Below are positions 51,020-59,300 of a stretch of DNA of 64,000 bases, one piece after another. How positions within the stretch are numbered: the stretch's first letter is position 1; every line of letters begins with the position of its first letter. Origin of the DNA: an uncultured Novosphingobium sp. (GTDB taxonomy: Bacteria; Pseudomonadota; Alphaproteobacteria; Sphingomonadales; Sphingomonadaceae); assembly GCA_937996535.1 (NCBI GenBank), contig CALKVF010000075.1, forward strand, positions 1-64,000, in the 5' to 3' direction. The translations under genes and the position numbers were made by a program. A model generated the notes under the pieces. The model was not told the DNA's origin. It did no database searches and worked only from the letters and a program-made list of their open reading frames with translations.

Positions 51020-52617
51020 GCGCCATCGATTACGGCCACGTGCTGGGCGCGGCGCGGGGCTATCTCGCGCAGGCCCAGGCGGCGCTCGCCGAGCGGCTCG
51101 AAGGCCAGCGGATCGACGCGCACCAGCGCGCCGCCCACGGCTTTGCCTGGATCGCGACGAGCGTGGCCGCGCTTGAGGCGGTGGCAGGCTGGCTTGAGGC
51201 GAATGGCGCTGCCAACCCGATCGACGCCAAGGTTGCCCGCCTCGCCTTTGCCGAGGTGCTGGGGCAGCTCGTTGGCGGCCTGCCGATGGGCCAGAACGAA
51301 ATCGTCCGCCCGGCTGACCTCGGCCTTGGCGCCGCCGCGCGCGATCTGGCCCAGGCCTGCGCCGCTCTGATCGATGCCGATCACGCCGAAACCCGCGCCG
51401 AGGTGGCCGCATTGCTGGCCGCCGGGCACTGGCCGTCGGAGAGCTTCCACGACAGCGACCTCGATGCGATCCGCGACCAGTTCCGCCGCTTCACCGAGGC
51501 CGAAATCCTGCCCCATGCCCACAAGTGGCATCTGGCAAACGACCTGATTCCCGATGCTACCGTCGCCGCGATGGCCGAGCTTGGCACCTTCGGCGTGTGC
51601 ATCCCTGAAGAGTATGGCGGGCTGGGCCTCTCCAAACTGGTGATGTGCCTTGTCACCGAGGAACTGTCGCGCGGCTGGATCGGCGCGGGCTCGCTCGGCA
51701 CCCGCAGCGAGATCGCGGGCGAACTGATCGCGCAGGGCGGCACGGCCGAGCAGAAGGCGCAGTGGCTGCCCCGCATCGCCAGCGGTGACGTGCTGCCAAC
51801 CGCCGTGTTTACCGAGCCTGATGTGGGCTCCGACCTTGGCAGCCTGCAAACCCGCGCGCGGCAGGACGCGAATGGTGATTGGGTGATCGACGGGGCCAAG
51901 ACCTGGATTACCCACGCCAGCCGGTCCGATCTGATGACGCTGCTCGCCCGCACGCTGCCAGACGCCAAGGGCTATGCCGGCCTCTCGATGCTGCTGGTCC
52001 CCAAGCCGCGCGGGAGCGAGGCTGATCCGTTCCCGGCAGACGGCATGGCGGGTAGCGAGATCGAGGTGCTGGGTTACCGGGGGATGCGCGAATATGCGCT
52101 CTCGTTCGATGGGATGCGCGCGCCCGCCGAGGCGCTGCTGGGCGGCGAGCAGGGGCAGGGCTTCAAGCAGCTGATGCGCACGTTTGAAGGCGCCCGGATC
52201 CAGACCGCCGCGCGCGCCGTGGGCGTTGCCCGCCGCGCGCTGGAACTGGGGCTGGACTATGCCCTAAACCGCAAGCAGTTCGGCAAGGCCATCGCCGCTT
52301 TCCCGCGCGTGGCTGACAAGCTGGCGATGAGCTTGGCTGACCTGATCCTCTCCCGCGAGCTGACCTATGCCGCCGCGCGGGCCAAGGATTCGGGCAAGCG
52401 CTGCGATATCGAGGCTGGCATGGCCAAGCTGCTCGCCGCGCGCACCGCGTGGAGCAACGCCGATGCCGCGCTGCAGATCCACGGCGGCAACGGCTATGCG
52501 CTGGAGTTCGAGATCAGCCGCGTGCTGTGCGATGCGCGCATCCTCAACATCTTCGAAGGCGCGGCCGAAATCCAGGCGCAGGTGATCGCGCGCGGGCTGC
52601 TGGAAGGGCGCAACTGA
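51016..52617 (+). CDS. acyl-CoA dehydrogenase with N-terminal helical extension
   Basis: 533 residues: a helical region of about 150 residues (AARGYLAQAQAALAERLEGQ, LAFAEVLGQLVGGLPMGQNE) precedes a standard dehydrogenase domain with FGVCIPEEYGGLGLSKLV, TAVFTEPDVGSDLGSLQTR, WITHASRSDLM and the catalytic Glu region NIFEGAAEIQAQVIARGLL. The extension makes it longer than the usual 380-400 residues and differs from the cassette's first dehydrogenase. The start ATG overlaps the thiolase TGA. It may act on a bulky or branched acyl-CoA, but that is inference. Confidence 0.9.
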   Translation: MSAIDYGHVLGAARGYLAQAQAALAERLEGQRIDAHQRAAHGFAWIATSVAALEAVAGWLEANGAANPIDAKVARLAFAEVLGQLVGGLPMGQNEIVRPADLGLGAAARDLAQACAALIDADHAETRAEVAALLAAGHWPSESFHDSDLDAIRDQFRRFTEAEILPHAHKWHLANDLIPDATVAAMAELGTFGVCIPEEYGGLGLSKLVMCLVTEELSRGWIGAGSLGTRSEIAGELIAQGGTAEQKAQWLPRIASGDVLPTAVFTEPDVGSDLGSLQTRARQDANGDWVIDGAKTWITHASRSDLMTLLARTLPDAKGYAGLSMLLVPKPRGSEADPFPADGMAGSEIEVLGYRGMREYALSFDGMRAPAEALLGGEQGQGFKQLMRTFEGARIQTAARAVGVARRALELGLDYALNRKQFGKAIAAFPRVADKLAMSLADLILSRELTYAAARAKDSGKRCDIEAGMAKLLAARTAWSNADAALQIHGGNGYALEFEISRVLCDARILNIFEGAAEIQAQVIARGLLEGRN

Positions 52618-53468
52618 TGAGCGATTGGAGCAGCTGGATCGGCCGCGAGGAACAGCGTCATGACCGCGTCGACGAGGCCATGACCACCCGCTGGCTCGCC
52701 ACGCTTGACCGCGCCGCGCCGGGTGATGGCACCGCGGCGCAGGCGCTGCACTGGTGCCTGTGCCTGCCCGATGCGCCGACTGCTGCATTGGGGCCGGATG
52801 GTCACCCGCTGCGCGATGACAGTCCCGCGAGCTTCCTGCCGCCCGTGCCGCTGCCGCGCCGGATGTGGGCTTCGAGCAAGGTGGAGTTCCATGTTCCCCT
52901 GCGCGTGGGCGAGCGCGTCACGCGCACCTCGCGCGTCGCCTCGGTCACCGAAAAGACCGGCGGTTCAGGCCAGCTGGTGTTCGTTGACGTGGCGCACGAA
53001 ACGCATGGGGAAAGCGGCCTTGCGGTCAGCGAGGTGCAGTCGCTGGTCTACCGGGCGCCTGCCGAGCCCGGCACGCCGCCCGCCCCGCCGCCGCTGGGGG
53101 AGGGGCGCTTCGATCGCTCGGCCTGGTCCGCCCACCGTGCTTTAGTCCCCACCGAACCGCTGCTGTTTCGCTTTTCCGCGCTGACCTTCAACAGCCACCG
53201 CATCCACTACGACCTGCCCTATGCCGTGGGCGAAGAGAACTATCGCGGTCTGGTGGTTCACGGACCGCTGACCGCCAGCCTGCTGCTTGATCTGGCACAG
53301 CGCGAACTGGGCGACAACGCGCTCAAGACCTTCGCGTTCCGGGGCCTCTCCCCGGCGATCTGCGACGAAATGCTGCACCTCGTGCTGCGCAGCAAGGATG
53401 CGGATTATGAACTGGGCGCCTTTGCCGCCGACGGCCGCCAGGTGATGAGCGCCAGCGCCACGGTCTGA
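52617..53468 (+). CDS. hot-dog hydratase (HTD2 / FAS1-like dehydratase, mesaconyl-C4-CoA-hydratase-like)
   Basis: 283 residues with two hot-dog halves. The N-terminal half contains WCLCLPDAPTAALGPDGHP and SSKVEFHVPLRVGERVTRTS; the C-terminal half RFSALTFNSHRIHYDLPYAV and GLVVHGPLTASLLLDLA carries the catalytic His/Asp-like motif. Members hydrate enoyl-CoAs such as mesaconyl-C4-CoA or itaconyl-CoA. ATG 52617 overlaps the dehydrogenase TGA. As the hydratase of the cassette it would supply the 3-hydroxyacyl-CoA for the SDR. Confidence 0.85.
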   Translation: MSDWSSWIGREEQRHDRVDEAMTTRWLATLDRAAPGDGTAAQALHWCLCLPDAPTAALGPDGHPLRDDSPASFLPPVPLPRRMWASSKVEFHVPLRVGERVTRTSRVASVTEKTGGSGQLVFVDVAHETHGESGLAVSEVQSLVYRAPAEPGTPPAPPPLGEGRFDRSAWSAHRALVPTEPLLFRFSALTFNSHRIHYDLPYAVGEENYRGLVVHGPLTASLLLDLAQRELGDNALKTFAFRGLSPAICDEMLHLVLRSKDADYELGAFAADGRQVMSASATV

Positions 53469-53479
53469 AGGCGGGCTGA

Positions 53480-53896
53480 TCAGTCCAGCCGCACCTTGCC
53501 GCGCCCGGCCTTGACCGCGCCGCGCTTTTTCTTGCCTTCAAGGCGCTGGGTCTTGCCGACGCGGTTGAGGCGGCTCTTGGCGCGCTGCTGGGGGAGGTTG
53601 AAGGCTTCGGCGATCAATTCGCCCAGCCGCTCGCGCGCGTCGGTTCGGTTGGCTTCCTGGGTACGGAAGCGCTGGGCGGTGATGAGGAGTTCGCCCCTCG
53701 CCGTCATCCGGCTGCCCGCGAGCTGCTTGAACCGCGCGAACACCGGCACCGGTAGGCGCAGGGCATAGACATCGAGCCGCAGCTGCACGGCGGTTGCCAC
53801 CTTGTTGACGTTCTGCCCGCCCGGACCGGAAGCGGTGATGAAGCTTTCGCTGGCCAGCGCGTTCGCGCGGGCGATGGCTTCATCCGCCGAGGACAT
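53480..53896 (-). CDS. arfB: ribosome-rescue peptidyl-tRNA hydrolase ArfB
   Basis: 138 residues. The GGQ motif is in FITASGPGGQNVNKVATAVQ, and the basic tail (QRLEGKKKRGAVKAGRGKVR) inserts in the empty mRNA channel. It frees stalled ribosomes without tmRNA. I use ATG 53896 (MSSADEAIARAN); a TTG three codons earlier is also in frame. It overlaps the end of the rluA-family gene by 17 bp, and it is the last gene of a run of four overlapping genes. Confidence 0.92.
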   Translation of the reverse strand: MSSADEAIARANALASESFITASGPGGQNVNKVATAVQLRLDVYALRLPVPVFARFKQLAGSRMTARGELLITAQRFRTQEANRTDARERLGELIAEAFNLPQQRAKSRLNRVGKTQRLEGKKKRGAVKAGRGKVRLD

Positions 53897-54548
53897 CTTC
53901 GCCAAATCCGAACGCCGCGAAATCCGCCGGCACTGGCGCGCGCGCGGCGATTGGCGGCTTGCCTTCGCGCTCTACGGTGAGGGCGAGCGCGTGGAGCATC
54001 GTGCGCTGCGCGCCTTTTCCGTCGCCATAGACCGGATCGCCGAGCAGCGCATGGCCGAGCCCGGCCTGCGCGTGGATGCGGATCTGGTGGGTGCGGCCGG
54101 TTTCGGGCCGGAATTCGACCAGCGTCAGGCTGCCGCGCTCGGCCAGCTTGCGCCAGTGCGTGACCGAAGGCTTGCCTTTCTTCGCCGCGATCATCCGCCA
54201 ACCCTTGTCCGCGCTCGAAATCTTGGAGAGCGAGAGCGCGATCGTGCCTTCATCGCCCTCGACCGGGCCGTTCACGATCCCGAGGTAGACCTTCTTCACC
54301 TGCCGCCCTTCGAAGGCGGCGTTGAAGCGCTTCAGGGCCTTGGGATTGCGCGCCAACAGCAGGCAGCCCGAGGTGTCGGTATCGATCCGGTGGGCGGGCC
54401 AGGGCTCGCGCTGGAAGCCGAGTTTCAGCTCTTCCAGATGGTCTTCAAGGCAGCGGCCGCCGGCACGCGGCCGCTCGATCGGCAGGCCCGCGGGCTTGTC
54501 GATCACCAGGGCTTCGCCGTCTTCGTAAACGATCGGGATGGCGGTCAT
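53880..54548 (-). CDS. RluA-family pseudouridine synthase
   Basis: 222 residues with the core of RluA/TruC-like synthases: VIYEDGEALVIDKPAGLP-like IVYEDGEALVIDKPAGLPIE, the catalytic Asp in HRIDTDTSGCLLLARN, LVEFRPETGRTHQIRIH and GDPVYGDGK. No N-terminal S4 domain, so it is a short member; tRNA or rRNA target is not readable. Start ATG 54548 overlaps the aminotransferase stop by 4 bp. Confidence 0.9.
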   Translation of the reverse strand: MTAIPIVYEDGEALVIDKPAGLPIERPRAGGRCLEDHLEELKLGFQREPWPAHRIDTDTSGCLLLARNPKALKRFNAAFEGRQVKKVYLGIVNGPVEGDEGTIALSLSKISSADKGWRMIAAKKGKPSVTHWRKLAERGSLTLVEFRPETGRTHQIRIHAQAGLGHALLGDPVYGDGKGAQRTMLHALALTVEREGKPPIAARAPVPADFAAFGFGEDVLGG

Positions 54549-55720
54549 GCAAGTGCTCCAGCTATGCGGCGCACCGCTTCTTCAAGTTTGGCTTCGTCGG
54601 CGGCGAAGGAGATGCGAAACCCGTCCGTGCCGCCAAAGGCCGAGGCGGCGACCACCGCGACCCCGTGTTCGAGGAGGTGCAGGCAGAGCGCCTCGTCATC
54701 GCCAAATCGCGCCATCAGCGGCGCGGCATCGACCATGCAATAGAACGCCCCGTCCGGCACCGGGCAGGACAGGCCGGAAATGGCGTTGATCGCGGCCACC
54801 ACCATGTCGCGCCGCGCGCGGAAGCGCTCGCACCAGTCCTTCAGGAAGTCCTGCGGCCCTTCGAAGGCGGCCACGGCGGCGGCCTGGCTGATCGAGGCGG
54901 CGTTGCCCGAGGAATGCGATTGCAGGCGGCCCATCGCGCCGATCAGCCAGGCCGGGCCTGCCGCGACGCCGATGCGGAAACCGGTCATCGCGTGGCTTTT
55001 CGACACGCCCGATACGGTCAGCACGCGCTCTGCCAGCTGCGGGCATTCCACCGCCAGCGTGGCGTGAGCGCCCGGCGTATAGCGCAGCGGCGCATAGATA
55101 TCGTCCGACATGGTCAGCACGCGCGGATGGCGGGCGAGCACTTCGCCCAGCGCGCGCAGTTCTTCGGCGGGATAGGTCGCGCCGGTCGGATTGCCCGGGC
55201 TGTTGAGCAGCAGCCAGCGGGTCTTGGGCGTGATCGCGGCTTCGAGCTGCTGTGCGGTGATGCGAAAGCCGCCGCTGGCCGTGGTTGGCAGGTCCACCAC
55301 TTCGGCCCCGGCGAAGCGGACGATTTCGGGGTAGCTGACCCACCACGGGCTGGGGATCAGCACTTCATCACCCGGATCGAGCGTGGCGAGCAGCGCGTGA
55401 AAGATCGCCTGCTTGCCGCCCGCGCTGACGATCACCTGACTGGGCGGCACGTCGATGCCGAGGTCGCGCTTGAAATGCAGCGCGGCGGCGGCGCGCAGGG
55501 CGGCGGTGCCGGGAACGGCGGTATACTTTGTATCGCCGGCATCAAGCGCGGCATGGGCGGCGGCGATGACGTGGGGCGGGGTGGCGAAATCGGGTTCCCC
55601 CACCGACAGCGAGATAATGTCGCGCCCCTCGGCGCGCAGTTCGATCGCGCGGTCGGTGATCGCGGTGGTGCGCGAAGGCGCGATGCGGTCAAGCGCGCGG
55701 GAGAGCATGGCAGGGGCCAT
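54545..55720 (-). CDS. class I/II PLP aminotransferase
   Basis: 391 residues of the aspartate-aminotransferase fold: ISLSVGEPDFATPPHVIAAA, LLNSPGNPTGATYPAEELRA, the PLP lysine in VSGVSKSHAMTGFRIG, and GAFYCMVDAAPL. Substrate may be aspartate, an aromatic amino acid or another; only the fold is certain. ATG 55720 is shared with the pabB-pabC TGA in a TGATG junction. Its place between pabBC and rluA is probably a matter of convenient cotranscription. Confidence 0.88.
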   Translation of the reverse strand: MAPAMLSRALDRIAPSRTTAITDRAIELRAEGRDIISLSVGEPDFATPPHVIAAAHAALDAGDTKYTAVPGTAALRAAAALHFKRDLGIDVPPSQVIVSAGGKQAIFHALLATLDPGDEVLIPSPWWVSYPEIVRFAGAEVVDLPTTASGGFRITAQQLEAAITPKTRWLLLNSPGNPTGATYPAEELRALGEVLARHPRVLTMSDDIYAPLRYTPGAHATLAVECPQLAERVLTVSGVSKSHAMTGFRIGVAAGPAWLIGAMGRLQSHSSGNAASISQAAAVAAFEGPQDFLKDWCERFRARRDMVVAAINAISGLSCPVPDGAFYCMVDAAPLMARFGDDEALCLHLLEHGVAVVAASAFGGTDGFRISFAADEAKLEEAVRRIAGALA

Positions 55721-57516
55721 CACGGCAACAGCCGGGCCGGCATCAGCCCGCGCAGCGCGTTGCCGATCAGGAACCCGTCCTTGAGGTCATCCAGCGTCAG
55801 TTCGGCCTCGTCGGCGCGGCCATCCTCGATCAGCGAACGCCGCAGCACGCCCGGCAGCAGGCCCAGCCGCGCGGGCGGGGTGAGCAGCTTGCCGCCCCGC
55901 TCGACGAACAGGTTGGTGAAGCAGCCTTCGGTCAGCAGACCATCATCGCGCAGGAACAGCGCCTCTTGCGCCCCGGCGCCCTTGGCGGCTTTGAGGCCGA
56001 CATCGTAAAAGCCGCGGTCGGTGCTCTTGTGGCGCAGGCGCCAGTCCCCGGCATCGACCGGCAGGCGCAGCACCGCGCAGGTCACCGGCTCTACCAGCGG
56101 CGCGGGCAGTTTGCCCAGTTCAAGGCTGTAGGCCCCGCTGCGCGAGGCAACGAGGCGCAGCCGCGCCGGGCTGTCGGCATCGAAGCACAGCGCCTGGATC
56201 GCATTGCGCACGGCATGGCGATCGAAGGTGAAGCCCAGTTCGTCGGCGCTGGCCTTGATCCGTTCAAGGTGCATCTCGAGCAGCGGCACGCCGTGTTCGG
56301 GGGTAAAACGCATCGTCTCGATCAGGTCGCACCCGGCGGCATAGAGCCGCACGAACCCGCCCTTGACCAGGCATTCGCGCCATTCCTGCAGCCCTTCGCT
56401 GTCGGCTACGATGGCCGAGCCGACGCCGAGCACCGCGCGGCCCCGGCCGTTTTCGCCGGGCGTCAGGCGCAGGGTGCGGATCGCGACGTTAAAGGCCGCA
56501 TCGCCATTGGCATCGATCCGCCCGATTGCCCCGCAATAGGGGCCGCGGGCATCGCGCTCGACCGCGTTGATCAGCTCCATCGCGCGGATCTTGGGCGCCC
56601 CGGTGATCGAGCCGCAGGGGAAGATCGCCCGGACCATGTCGATCGTGCCGCAGTCTTGTTGCAGGCGGGCGCGGATGGTGGTGACCATCTGGTGCACCGT
56701 GGGATAGCTTTCGACCGCGAAGGGCTTGTCGACCTTGACGCTGCCTGCCTCGGCCACGCGGCTGAGATCGTTGCGCAGCAGATCGACGATCATCAGGTTT
56801 TCGGCGCGGTCCTTGGTCGATGCAGCGAGTTCGGCGGCAAGCGCCGCATCTTCGGCTGCGTCGCGTCCGCGCGGGCGGGTGCCCTTCATCGGCTTGACCC
56901 TTGCCGCCCCGTCCTTGAGCGCGAAGAACAGCTCGGGCGAGCATGACAGTAGCCAGTGCGAGCCATCGCAGATGATCCCGCCATAGCCCGCGCCGGCTGC
57001 CGGGCGCAGCGCGGCGTAAAGCGCCAGCGGATCGCCCCGGAATGCGCCGGCCAGATGGAAGGTGAGATTGGCCTGATAGATATCGCCCGCCGCGATCGCT
57101 TCCTGCAGCTGGGCAAAGGCCGCGCCGTAGCCGCCGGGCGAAACCTGCGGCTCGACCGGGCCTACCTGCGCGGGCACGCCATCGTTTTCTGCCTGCGAGG
57201 CGAGCCATTCCGGGACAGCTGCGGCCGGGATCGTCTCGAACCCGTCGAAGGCACCGAACCACAGCAGCGGCCCCATCGCACCGGTCCGCGCGGCGGCCAG
57301 CGGGGCGAGGCGCGGCTCGAGCGCGAGCCCGGCTTCATAAGCGAAATAACCTGCCAGATCAGCGCCTTCGCGGCGCAGCGCCTCGATCCGTTCAAGGGCC
57401 GGGACGACCTCTTCCACGCGCCGCGCCACGATCACTTCGCGGGGGGCACGATAGAGGCGCGCATCGCTGGCCCCTTCGGGGCGAGCATCGTCGAGCAGGA
57501 TGAACGGTTCAGCCAT
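55720..57516 (-). CDS. pabB: aminodeoxychorismate synthase component I fused to aminodeoxychorismate lyase
   Basis: 598 residues, two enzymes of p-aminobenzoate (folate) synthesis in one chain. Residues 1-370 are Pab[53 protein letters not shown], and [20 protein letters not shown]. Residues 380-598 are a class IV (PabC-like) PLP lyase: [20 protein letters not shown] and a conserved Lys/Glu-containing region. Such fusions are known in bacteria. Start ATG 57516; the longer frame would run through the hairpin at 57554-57575. The stop overlaps the aminotransferase start. Confidence 0.92.
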   Translation of the reverse strand: MAEPFILLDDARPEGASDARLYRAPREVIVARRVEEVVPALERIEALRREGADLAGYFAYEAGLALEPRLAPLAAARTGAMGPLLWFGAFDGFETIPAAAVPEWLASQAENDGVPAQVGPVEPQVSPGGYGAAFAQLQEAIAAGDIYQANLTFHLAGAFRGDPLALYAALRPAAGAGYGGIICDGSHWLLSCSPELFFALKDGAARVKPMKGTRPRGRDAAEDAALAAELAASTKDRAENLMIVDLLRNDLSRVAEAGSVKVDKPFAVESYPTVHQMVTTIRARLQQDCGTIDMVRAIFPCGSITGAPKIRAMELINAVERDARGPYCGAIGRIDANGDAAFNVAIRTLRLTPGENGRGRAVLGVGSAIVADSEGLQEWRECLVKGGFVRLYAAGCDLIETMRFTPEHGVPLLEMHLERIKASADELGFTFDRHAVRNAIQALCFDADSPARLRLVASRSGAYSLELGKLPAPLVEPVTCAVLRLPVDAGDWRLRHKSTDRGFYDVGLKAAKGAGAQEALFLRDDGLLTEGCFTNLFVERGGKLLTPPARLGLLPGVLRRSLIEDGRADEAELTLDDLKDGFLIGNALRGLMPARLLP

Positions 57517-57553
57517 TGGAAAGGCGCTTCTAGCGATGGTTTGGCCGTCATGC

Positions 57554-57575
57554 AAAAAGCCCCTCGCGCTGGGGC
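57554..57575 (-). terminator. terminator-like hairpin in the pabB leader
   Basis: GCCCC (57559-57563) pairs with GGGGC (57571-57575), 7-nt loop; on the minus strand five Ts follow directly. It sits 38 bp before the pabB ATG, between divergent genes, where no minus-strand gene needs ending. It could be an attenuator of pabB or the end of a small antisense RNA. Confidence 0.45.
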
Positions 57576-57622
57576 GTTCAGCGTTTTATCTGAAACACTT
57601 GGAGTCGCAGGGAGCCGCCGTA

Positions 57623-59197
57623 ATGGAAGACATCTACATTGGTCTGGGATCGAACGGCGAGCGCCAGTCGCTGCTGCTGGGGCGGGCCAATCGCCACGGC
57701 CTGATCGCAGGCGCAACCGGCACCGGCAAGACCGTGACCCTGCAGACCATGGCTGAACAGTTTTCGGCTCAGGGCGTGCCGGTGTTCCTGGCCGACGTGA
57801 AGGGCGATCTTTCGGGTGTGTGCATGGCCGGCAGCCACGAATTCAAGCACGCCGATGTGATCGAGCAGCGCGCCAAGGATCTCGGCCTCGCCAACTATGC
57901 CTATCATGACAATCCGGCGGTGTTCTGGGATCTGTATGGCGAACAGGGCCACCCGATCCGCACTACGGTGTCGGAAATGGGGCCGCTGCTGCTCTCGCGG
58001 CTGATGGGGCTCAACGAAACGCAGGAAGGCGTGCTGACCGTGGCCTTCAAGTGGGCCGACGACAACGGGCTGCTGCTGCTCGATTTCGATGACCTCCAAC
58101 AGACCCTGATCGCCTGCGCCGAAAAGGCGAGCGAGCTGGCCACGACCTATGGCAACATTTCCAAGGCCAGCGTCGGCACGATCCAGCGCCAGTTGCTGTC
58201 CTTCGCCAGCCAGGGCGCGGACCGGTTCTTTGGCGAGCCGGCGTTCGAGATCAACGACTTCATCCGCACCGACGAGGCCGGCAAGGGGATCATCAATATC
58301 CTTGCGGCTGAAAAGCTGATGCAGAGCCCCAAGCTCTACGCGACCTTCCTGCTCTGGCTGCTGTCCGAACTGTTCGAGGCGCTGCCCGAAGTGGGCGATC
58401 CCGAAAAGCCCAAGCTGGTGTTCTTCTTTGACGAAGCCCACCTCCTGTTCGACGATGCCCCCCAGGCGCTGTTCGACAAGATCGAGCAGGTTGTCCGCCT
58501 GATCCGCTCGAAGGGTGTGGGGGTGTTCTTCGTCACCCAGAACCCGATCGATATTCCGGAAAAGATCGCCGGGCAGCTGGGCAACCGGGTGCAGCACGCG
58601 CTGCGCGCCTTTACCCCGCGCGATCAGAAGGCGATCAAGGCGGCGGCGGAAACCTTCCGCATCAACCCCGCGCTCGATGTCGAAACGGTGATCACCGAAC
58701 TGAAGGTCGGCGAGGCGCTGGTTTCGACGCTCGATGGCGATGGCGCGCCCAGCGTGGTCCAGCGCACGCTGATCACCCCGCCGTGTTCGCGGCTTGGGCC
58801 GGTGAGCGACAAGGAGCGCGCGATCATCCAGTCGATCAGCCCGTTCGATGGCAAGTATGACACCGCCGTCAACCGCGAGAGCGCGGCCGAAGTGCTCGCC
58901 CAGAAGGCGCAGGACGCCGCCGCCGCTGCGCAGGTCGTGGCCGAACAGGGCGAGGTGGCCCAGCGCGCTCAGCCTCGCCAGACCCCGTCGATGTGGGAAA
59001 AGGCCGGCAAGGCGGCGCTTGGCGCAGCGGCGGCTTCGGCCGGCACGATGGTGGCGCGCAGCATGTCGGGGCGCAAATCGGGCGGCTCGCCGATGGCTTC
59101 GGCGGCCAGCGCGGCTGCCGGGGCGATCGGCACGGCGCTGGGCGGAGCGATGCTCGGCCGGTTCGCGCGCGGGCTGCTGGGCGGCTTGCTGCGCTGA
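57623..59197 (+). CDS. HerA-like helicase/ATPase, DUF853 type
   Basis: 524 residues. Walker A is [20 protein letters not shown], then [20 protein letters not shown], Walker [21 protein letters not shown] and the sensor region [15 protein letters not shown]. This family (DUF853, 'bacterial helicase HerA-like') is widespread but its role is unproven. The last 110 residues are alanine/glycine-rich with low complexity ([36 protein letters not shown]) and may anchor or oligomerise. ATG 57623 has GGGAG upstream. It stands alone, divergent from pabB. Confidence 0.9.
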   Translation: MEDIYIGLGSNGERQSLLLGRANRHGLIAGATGTGKTVTLQTMAEQFSAQGVPVFLADVKGDLSGVCMAGSHEFKHADVIEQRAKDLGLANYAYHDNPAVFWDLYGEQGHPIRTTVSEMGPLLLSRLMGLNETQEGVLTVAFKWADDNGLLLLDFDDLQQTLIACAEKASELATTYGNISKASVGTIQRQLLSFASQGADRFFGEPAFEINDFIRTDEAGKGIINILAAEKLMQSPKLYATFLLWLLSELFEALPEVGDPEKPKLVFFFDEAHLLFDDAPQALFDKIEQVVRLIRSKGVGVFFVTQNPIDIPEKIAGQLGNRVQHALRAFTPRDQKAIKAAAETFRINPALDVETVITELKVGEALVSTLDGDGAPSVVQRTLITPPCSRLGPVSDKERAIIQSISPFDGKYDTAVNRESAAEVLAQKAQDAAAAAQVVAEQGEVAQRAQPRQTPSMWEKAGKAALGAAAASAGTMVARSMSGRKSGGSPMASAASAAAGAIGTALGGAMLGRFARGLLGGLLR

Positions 59198-59300
59198 CGC
59201 TCGTCGGGGCGGGTCCGCGCTTCGTCGGGCGGTTCGTGCATTGATCCGCCGTGCGGGGTGAAGCATCGGTCCAAGTCGACCATTGCTTCAAGGATTTGCC

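Noticed and set aside
47349..51412. Long antisense open frames opposite the acyl-CoA cassette.
   Set aside because: They lie entirely opposite intact, motif-bearing genes and resemble the other antisense shadows in composition.
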